From: Cristatella mucedo
Lineage: Eukaryota > Bryozoa > Phylactolaemata > Cristatellidae
Assembly: GCA_009760855.2 (NCBI GenBank)
Contig: WPIO01000195.1
Coordinates: forward strand, 62,001-126,000
Direction: 5' to 3'
Length of the DNA: 64,000 bases
The translations under genes were made by a program, and so were the position numbers. Below, one piece after another: positions 57,025 through 64,000 of this stretch. The notes under the pieces are model-generated. The model worked only from the letters and a program-made list of their open reading frames with translations, ran no database searches and was not told where the DNA came from. Position 1 is the first letter of the stretch, and the number at the start of each line of letters is the position of its first letter.

Positions 57025-57325
57025 CAGAAAACATTGTCTTTTATAAATGAATGGTCCAGCTACTTATACGTCTGAAACAAGGGTGGTTGAGGGTGGTGTG
57101 CCACTTTTTCATTTCTAGCTTGGATACGTGCTTCCATCTAATGAACTGAACTGTGGAAGGAATTGGCCCCAAGCCCGTAAGAAAGGCAGACCTCATCGAC
57201 ATTATTAAGGTACTACGTCGAACTGGCAGGTCTCGAACCGGGATCTCGATTGCCGCCAAAGGTCCGGGTGGATAATCGAGCTATAGGCGAGGCCTTGACC
57301 CCTTGACCACGGTGTGCTGATGCGG
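57025..57325 (-). mobile_element. SINE-4: single tRNA-derived element
   Basis: On the minus strand an A-box-like 'accgtggtcaaggggtcaag' (57300 region) is followed 60 bases later by a canonical B box, GGTTCGAGACC (about 57230-57240), then about 150 bases of unrelated body. The box spacing fits a tRNA promoter, but the acceptor stem does not pair, so it is not a tRNA gene. No second copy was seen here. Confidence 0.4.
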
Positions 57326-57729
57326 GCAATGAAGCTTAATGCGGTTCGACAATGTATAATGTATTGTACTGATGCCTTTCCTGTAGGTTGTTACTGGCCA
57401 ATGCCTACTGGCCTGTAGCCTATTCGCTGCAGAAAGTTCAAGGAGAACTGTTGACAATCCCACTTTGAGCAAATGATCTCTTCAGCGGTCGCGTCGGTGC
57501 TGCTAGCTCTGATGGTTACTCGTGGTTCATGATTGGCCGTGGAGGATACTTTGCTTGCTGTGAATTTGCTTAACATACCTGCGCTGGAATGGATGACTGC
57601 TGTAGCCTCATTTAGCCTGTGCGTCTTGCTTTTGTCCTGCTTCGATCTTTCTTCTGATAAGAAGTTTATTCGCTTGGTTTTCCCATAAGTATTGCTTCCT
57701 TCATGCGCCAACCTCTGAGCGATCATTAG

Positions 57730-57975
57730 AAAATTCCTTGTGTTAGTAAGGTAGGAAACGGCCCTCCGCGATGCACCTCCCTGTGAATATCAGCCTTCCA
57801 TGATCACCTTTATCGCCCACTATCTTATTATTTTATTCCAATAAGATGAGCTCATAGTGTACCATAAATAGGGACTCTCGAAGAGTGCTTCAATCACTTC
57901 GCCGGTCGAGCCACCCACCTTCTATTCAGAGCAAGTCTTTCATAAGTATTTCATAAGTTTTGGACCACCCCTCCA
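57730..57975 (-). repeat. Repeat family D copy
   Basis: Reverse complement shares 'ggggtggtccaaaactt', 'cgagagtccctatttatgg', 'gggcgataaa', 'cacagggaggtgca' and 'cggagggccgtttcctacc' with the 4925-5300 copy, in the same order and spacing. Confidence 0.6.
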
Positions 57976-58204
57976 GTCGCACCTCACATACGCAGACTAA
58001 AGCAGGGGAGAATCAGGGCAGAAGGAATACTCACATCGTAAATGGGGCTTAACTGTGTTGGATACGTGGTCCCAAAAGGGACAGCCCACCGAACTTGGCA
58101 TTTTCTATGCTGTCCATATGGTGTTGGCGGGGTGGCTAATGTTTGTACCATGTGGCGCCGGCCTGCCAGACTAGGCTAGCTAGGCAGCTCTCCCCTACCC
58201 TGGT

Positions 58205-58310
58205 GACCCGACAAAAAAGCCCAGGACAAACCAGCCCCCGACAAAATAGCTTGGATAAAAACAGCCCAAGACAAAATAGCTCCACCAAAACAGCTCGATA
58301 AAGTTTATAC
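58205..58310 (+). repeat. Direct-repeat array of gacaaaatagc-type units
   Basis: Five or six imperfect units of 15-19 bases (gacaaaaaagccca, gacaaaccagccc, gacaaaatagctt, ataaaaacagccc, gacaaaatagctcc, caaaacagctc). It lies about 170 bp beyond the 3' end of the MULE remnant and could be a subterminal repeat of that element. Confidence 0.6.
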
Positions 58311-58479
58311 TTTCGGAGTACCTACGATACAAAAATAACTAAAACATAATGAATACGTAATAAATAAATAAATATTAAATATTAAATTTAATCGGCAAAG
58401 AAGCTTTTTTCTTGAATAAAACTTTATTGAAATTCCAGTCAAAAATTAAATATAGTATAAGATAGATATATGTTTTACA

Positions 58480-59840
58480 TTATTTGAACCACAATTTATA
58501 TTATCAGGTTATGTGCGATTCGACGGAGGTAATCCAGACACTCAATTTCATCATAGGTGGGAACAGGAGTTTGAAGACGCCGATTGAGTTGCACGTACTT
58601 CGCCTTCGATGCTTCCGGTTATCGGCTACCCGTGAGGAAACCTCTGATATCGATCTCTACTCTATCCTGTTCCTTTCGTAGTTGTCCGGTGAGTTTGAAT
58701 ACAGATGGGTGATGGCAATCGACGGTCTGTTAAAAGATACGACGCCGCGCTTCCACGGAGTTGTTAGTGCGAGGCAGACCATCAGTGATTGGATCCCGAA
58801 CGTTTCAAAGACAAAAACTGAATAGCGATGCTGCTCAACGGTTGCGTCTCTGTCGTCCAATGTAATTGTCTTCCCATCAGTCGACGATAGTATCGTGTTC
58901 ATCCGGGAAACTGTCTATTAGCATTTCGAAGGCGTCAGTAAAGTCTGTACTTGGAACGAAACTCGGAGCTGGTAACATCTTTACATGGAGACGAATATTT
59001 TTGTTGTCACGGTACTCTTCGGTCCGATGAGAGTCTTGACCTTTCCTCCATAAACACTATCCAATACAAAAGAGGCATCCGATGAGCTGTCTTGTGGGAA
59101 ATACAGGAATCACCACATTATGGTTTGTTTGTTCAAAATTCGCCCAACGATATTTATTGGATTCAAAGTTGGCTACAAATTGCGAAGCTTCTCAAAACAA
59201 AGACATATGACTCCTCACGTTTATCTTGTGGGAGAACGTAGATCAAAGGAGCTGCAGATCTGTCGACCAACTCATGCATGGTAAAAACTTGGGAAAAAAA
59301 CATTTCAGGGACGATTTTGAATGTTTTATCCATGCTGATGCTGATCCAAAACTTCAACATATTCATTGGTCCCGAACATTAGAATACAATTGGCTGCTTG
59401 ACATTGTCGGCTCCAGAGTCCCAAAAAAAAATGAGTGTTTCTCGGTGTATTTTGCAGAGCTCCAGGGATAACGATGTCTGCAACTGTTGTTGGATTCGAA
59501 AACGGTTATTGGGTTCGTTTCTGCATTCGCTGTGATTCTCTATATGGTGGAAGATGTCTTGTTGCCTCCAGTGATATTCCACCCGTACTGTGTCGAACTA
59601 TCTGCCTTGGCTTCTCTACGCAGCTGTTACAGCTCTTCTTCACATCACGGCAAGTGATTGTACTGCTTCTTTCTTTTCCAGATCTGGTGGATGAGTATGT
59701 TCTGTAATCAATGTTGCGTCGTTGTTGATCGCCTTCGTAAGACCTCGACAACTTGATTCAATGCATCTCCAGTACGTACTTTCATCAGCAATAATTCTTG
59801 CTTTCCAATACCAAAAACCTTCATTTAACGACAATCTTTT
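58480..59840 (-). pseudogene. MULE-type transposase remnant with N-terminal FLYWCH finger
   Basis: Reading leftward on the minus strand: FLYWCH-like zinc finger at 59834-59680 (YWRCIESSCRG, then HTHPPD supplying Cys and His ligands); PRQIVRHSTGGISLEA near 59600; the transposase core DKTFKIVPEMFFSQVFTMHE near 59325-59270 and LIYVLPQDKREESYV; then RTNNSVEARRR with a stop, PSVFKLTGQLRKEQDRVE near 58690, and a final segment to about 58490. This domain order is that of animal FLYWCH/MULE elements. At least three stops or frameshifts separate the blocks, so it is dead. Terminal inverted repeats were not identified; a direct-repeat array lies beyond its 3' end at 58205-58310. Confidence 0.8.
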
Positions 59841-61189
59841 CCTTTTTGCGATTCTATCACCTCCGTATTGACGAATCGATATTTGAAAACAGTGTTAATT
59901 TAGGGACAGAAAGAATGAAAATATGTTGATGGTAAACGGAAACCAAAATGAAAAGAAAAAATTGAAATAGATAAATTAGTTTAAATTATTAAATCAATGT
60001 TGAGTTATTTCTGAAGAAATTGAATGTTCGATAAATTTTCTTTTTTAACATGTTTATTGAAACATGTTTAAAAAAATTAGTCAGATGTCCGCGTTAAGAA
60101 TTTTTACGCAATTAATCTTCCTCTATATTGTTCCAGTTGCTGTTAAGGTGAACGGTTCTCCGAAGTAAACTCGCAGCCGAGTTTCCTCTCGCTAGGCTGC
60201 GGAGGCAGCATGCCGTATAGAAGGAGCAGCCACAGAGGACGACTGAAAAGTGATGACAGAATCTGAAACAGGAGAAATAATGTCATCACTTCTTAATAAT
60301 TTCTACGCGTGATTTTCATAATCCAAGACTCACCTCCGACCACTAAGCGGTAGAAGCAATTTTTTCTCTGCTTCGAATATGCTGGTTAGTTGAATGCAGC
60401 ACGTAAGAAATTTCACGCCAATAGACATCTCAATGTTTGCCGCTCGTGTACGCCTTCAAGTCAGCATGCCTCTCCCCGGCAGCCGAATTATTAGCCTGCT
60501 CATCTGCAGCCGAGTGGGCTGAGACTATAGCTTCACCCCCCCTCCACACTTACTGACCTTACTATTCAATACGATTGTGCGAATGCCTGGTGTCGCTCCG
60601 TTGTTTTAGTTAGCTGGAATTCCTTGTTGATGCTGCTGCTGCTGCCAGATTTCGTGAATGCGAGTCTCCCGAAGGAGTCCGTTCGTAGGAAGAGAGTGTT
60701 TCTTTGCACTCAATGCTTCCAGAGTTGTCCAGCGAGCACTCGCCCCTGCCGCGATCCCCTAACAAAGCCTACCACCTCGCCAGGCTTACTGCAACCCCGG
60801 CGGCGAACAGTAAAGTGTGCCTACCTATAATACTCGCGTTTACTATGCAATAAATCCGTAGCAATACGGGACATGGATTCTTGATGACTCCGTGACGTAC
60901 GAGGACTACTGTAGATAATACCAATCTAGGCAAGCCAAGATTTAGTCCAGCATCTATAAAAGCTTTGTTGAATCGCAGGAGCACAATCCAAAAATGCTGA
61001 TGTCAACCTTCCATCGTCGGCTTAACCACTCCCAGATTATCACCTTACCTAGCGATCCATGTGGCGATCTAGCAGATTGCTTTTTATAGCGCCTTTGTCG
61101 GCAACATGGAAAATATCGAAGAGTCCGTCCTCTTGGTAACAACTGCAGTGTACTCCTCTCCTTCAATTCCTAGCAGTACCCCAATGTCC
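59841..61189. other. Unassigned sequence
   Basis: The first 300 bases are AT-rich and may include the 5' end of the MULE; a short palindrome (aacatgtttattgaaacatgtt) is near 60046-60067. No gene or known repeat family in the rest. Confidence 0.35.
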
Positions 61190-61365
61190 TCATTCAAGCC
61201 AATATAATGTGCGCCATTTCGAGCGTTCTCTTGCAATCCACTGTAATCGACTGAAGCTACCAGCTCCAATACTGCAATCCATCGACCTTGTCACGTGAGT
61301 GTATTGCAGGAGATTGCACGATAACGCTCGAAATGGTGCATAATTTTATAGATACACTTGAACAA
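61190..61365. repeat. Imperfect inverted repeat, arms about 58 bp
   Basis: 61190-61247 and 61303-61365 are inverted copies sharing 'aacgctcgaaatgg-gca', 'gattgca-ga' and an 'acttgaa' / 'ttcaag' edge, with a spacer of about 55 bp. A minus-strand 61-codon ORF crosses the left arm and shows no family. Confidence 0.6.
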
Positions 61366-61664
61366 TAGCGTACTATAATATGCAATTCAATTCAAAGCTT
61401 TGCGAAGCTGACTTCTGGCGGATCTGTAGTCGATTAAAGCCTTTCAGGAACCAGATCGCCATCCTGAGGGCTGAGCGCTCTTACTGATCGATACCCCCCA
61501 GAGGGGCCTAGACCCCTGCCTACTCTGCATACACTGGTAATTTCGGCAAGAGTTCGGCTTAAGAGGACTCACAGGAAGTACCGACGGCTTGCTGCTCGTG
61601 CCTAGCCATCCGAGGAAAGCTAAACAGTCTACGTTAAGAGCTTACTGGCATGGGATTGGAAATA

Positions 61665-61750
61665 ATAGTAACAATAATGATAATACACTTGTTAAAGTGC
61701 CCTTTGAGAAATTTATCTTCTTCTAGGCACTTCACATCTGCTATAAAGAA
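61665..61750 (-). mobile_element. LINE B-type 3' tail fragment
   Basis: Reverse complement reads 'gaagtgcctagaagaagata', 'aaatttctcaaagggcactt' and then (ATT)-rich sequence, resembling the LINE B 3' end. Confidence 0.5.
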
Positions 61751-61853
61751 TGCATGATCTAATGGTTATTGGAAGCATGCTCATGAATAAGGATAGCGGA
61801 ATAAGCATAACGGAACAAGCATAACAATGACGGAAGACGCTGTTATTTTTATT

Positions 61854-61858
<5 letters not shown>

Positions 61859-61943
<85 letters not shown>

Positions 61944-62022
61944 CTCCCTCGCTCTCTTTCTCTCTCTCAATCTCTCTCTCGTGCCCTCTCGCTCGCTCTC
62001 TCTCTCTCTCTCTTGCTCTCTT

Positions 62023-62095
<73 letters not shown>

Positions 62096-62113
62096 CCCTC
62101 TCGCTCTCTCTCT
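61859..62113 (+). repeat. (CT)n microsatellite, about 255 bp, interrupted
   Basis: Long CT runs with several TTGCTC/GCTCG interruptions. Ser/Leu and Arg/Glu repeat ORFs across it are artefacts. Confidence 0.97.
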
Positions 62114-62449
62114 CCGTCTTTGCTCTTCTACTCTAGGAGAAAAGTAGAATAGCAAAGGTTGTTCCCGCGCGCCACGTACTTCTCAGGCGTGGAGTCGCCT
62201 TGCCGTCCCTCAACGAAATTTCTTAGTGCCTGGGCGTTATCTGAAACTCGTTTCCGACTTTTTGGCTGGGACGTGGGCTGGTATGCAGCTGTCGTCCTCT
62301 AACCTACCCTTGATGACTAATAATTGCACGTAGCTTATGCAACAGCCGGCACGCAGCTGCGGTCAATCAACCAACTTATGTACGTATACGTCATCGCTCT
62401 GCTTAGCATCCCCTTCATCCCACTGAATTGATTGTCTTGGTTTGCTAAT

Positions 62450-62720
62450 GCGTGCTTAGCCTGATTGCTCACGCATGGCTCAGTCCATGTAATGAGCCAG
62501 AGGTCCTACAAACCGTCAATCCTGAGAATCTTCTTTTGGGCTTCAGTACGCTTTCCTAACAATCATGCTCGCTGGCCGTATCGTGCTTGTCTATGAATAG
62601 TACCGCACGAGTCATTAACTCTTGTCTATTGGCCGATCTTTGCAGCGAGCTGAAAAGCGGCCTGAAATCGAGATTTAATTCTTTAGCTCTAGGCTATGCA
62701 AACGACATCATTATTTTTAT
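62450..62720 (+). mobile_element. LINE C 3' end
   Basis: 'cacgcatggctcagtccatg', 'taatgagccagaggtcctac' and the tail 'gcctgaaatcgagatttaat' then 'ctaggctatgcaaacgacat' plus CATTATTTTT. It is closest to the 54.4 kb copy. Confidence 0.65.
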
Positions 62721-63527
62721 AGCCATTCAGTTCGTCTTTATGTAGCCTAGCTCAAGGATTTCATCTTGAGCATTTCCCTGTTGGCTCATAAATTAAGGGG
62801 GTACCCTTAACCGAAATCCACAAAAAATGGTCAGTTTATTTGAAATTTGCGTATTTAAGATAAACTAGTTATAAATGCAAGCTCAAATTTTGGTGGTTGT
62901 AAGATGACTGGAACATGGTCAATAAAACTATTATGTAAGACCTATCTAAACCGGAAGTCGTACATCGGGCTCAACAAAATAATCTTGTTTGAAAAATAAC
63001 TGAGCCGGAACTGCGGTTTTCTGGTGAACTCTGCGAATATAAGCTATTCAGCCCTAAACGGACCCTCAAAAAATAACTGGGAAATGATAAAACGTAAAAA
63101 ATTTCCGGAAATGACACGCCCCTCGAGATCAAACGTCCGACTGGTAGTACAACAAGATGATAAAAGAGTAAACCCCCTATCGGCAGGGTGTCTAGTCCCG
63201 CCTCTGCTTCCCCGCCCCGCCCATAGCAACCGGCGGTAAACGGCATTCCAAGGCCCACTCCTTATTTACTTGGTAGAAACCTGCTAACATTAGTATGTTT
63301 ACATCAGATCACAAACCGGAAGTGACTGTCATTCGGCCAGTAGACAAACATTAGGGATAATGTATTGAGGATTTACTGCTGCCGGGGCCGCCGTAACTAA
63401 GGAGTCCATTATCACGGCACCGCATGAATCCTGGGACAGCTGATCCAGTTCCTGTAGCCGTCATAAAGCACGAGGCGACGGCCGCGAGTAGTCCTTTGTT
63501 CGGCGGCCGGTCAGCGTGGTGACTTGG
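62721..63527. other. Unassigned sequence
   Basis: No repeat or gene recognised. The last 150 bases are CpG-rich. Confidence 0.3.
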
Positions 63528-63568
63528 ATGGAACTAGCCCGTCGTTTACTGGAAGCCAGTCTGAAAAG
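63528..63568 (+). CDS. Candidate first coding exon near the right edge
   Basis: After a CpG-rich stretch, ATG at 63528 opens MELARRLLEASLK and ends at a GT donor (aaaag|gttgat, 63569). No downstream exon is visible in the 430 bases left, so it is only a candidate for a gene continuing beyond the window. Confidence 0.15.
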
Positions 63569-64000
63569 GTTGATTCATTTCTATTCAAGGAAATTTAGGT
63601 GATTTCAAGTTCTCATTTATGTCGTTACTAGTTAGATATTTGTATTGGCGAATGCCGGTGAGCCGCCCGGCTGTACCCTGGATTGCCGGCCCGCCGTATG
63701 AGACCTATCGCGGATATGATCTGCTCAGGCTGTATAAGGTTCTTGTTAGGTTGACCTATTCCTAAGATCCATATTTATCTATTTATTGAATTGCTCGTGT
63801 GATTATAGCGTTTCCTAGTGCTGCCTCTTGGTTATACCTTGGGAGTTCTCAAGTTTATCTGCATACGACAGTCCAATGCCTGCTGTCATTTATGTCATAT
63901 CTCCTAAAATGATGATCCGATATCCTTAAAACTTTGGAATGTATGATTGATTGTAGTTACAGAATCAATCCAGCCTTCTCGCATGCGTATTGGACCTCAG

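Noticed and set aside
61713-62155. Ser/Leu- and Arg/Glu-repeat ORFs (also near 34.8-35.2 kb)
   Set aside because: Artefacts of CT/GA microsatellites, which stay open in all frames.

Overview
This is a metazoan nuclear window. It has widely spaced exons with GT-AG introns of up to several kilobases, and between them degenerate non-LTR retrotransposons, tRNA-derived SINEs, cut-and-paste transposon remnants and long microsatellites. There are no bacterial-style operons, viral genes, CRISPR arrays or functional RNA genes that I can support. The repeat types (CR1/L2-like LINEs, LINE-tailed SINEs, a MULE with a FLYWCH finger) fit an invertebrate; I cannot fix the phylum.

Three real genes stand out. 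(1) 5926-25815 (+): a complete nine-exon ECHDC3 gene (mitochondrial crotonase-fold protein, 288 aa). All splice phases agree, but both catalytic glutamates of true enoyl-CoA hydratases are replaced. (2) About 34096-42094 (+): five spliced exons of a conserved protein of at least 301 aa that I cannot name. Its N-terminus is unresolved because an about 250-bp CCG tract, read as poly-alanine in the coding frame, lies directly after an in-frame TAG. (3) 50201-51847 (-): an uninterrupted 548-codon SHQ1 gene (box H/ACA snoRNP assembly factor). Weaker candidates are a first exon in a CpG-rich block (27718-27738), a terminal-exon-like ORF (46315-46595), a first exon near the right edge (63528-63568) and an ORF cluster (54.7-56.2 kb).

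Repeat families (names A-D and 1-4 are mine). LINE A has eight copies, usually only the 3' third. LINE B (CR1/L2-like; the best copy, 19.3-21.7 kb, has endonuclease and YADD reverse-transcriptase remnants) has at least eight copies. LINE C is a set of 3' ends. SINE-1 (tRNA-derived, nine copies), SINE-2 (tRNA-derived, four copies) and SINE-4 (one copy) are present. SINE-2 and LINE C share the 3' tail of LINE B, so a LINE B-type machinery may have moved them. DNA transposon remnants are a FLYWCH/MULE transposase (58.5-59.8 kb) and two copies of a transposase-like family with a conserved cysteine block (11.8-12.3 kb and 23.0-23.7 kb).

Layout: 0-5.9 kb repeats; 5.9-25.8 kb ECHDC3 with repeat-filled introns; 26-28 kb CpG-rich block; 28-33.8 kb mostly unassigned; 34-42.1 kb unnamed gene B, with an inverted-repeat element and a minisatellite in intron 4; 42-50 kb repeats and tandem duplications; 50.2-51.8 kb SHQ1; 52-64 kb repeats, the MULE and unassigned sequence.
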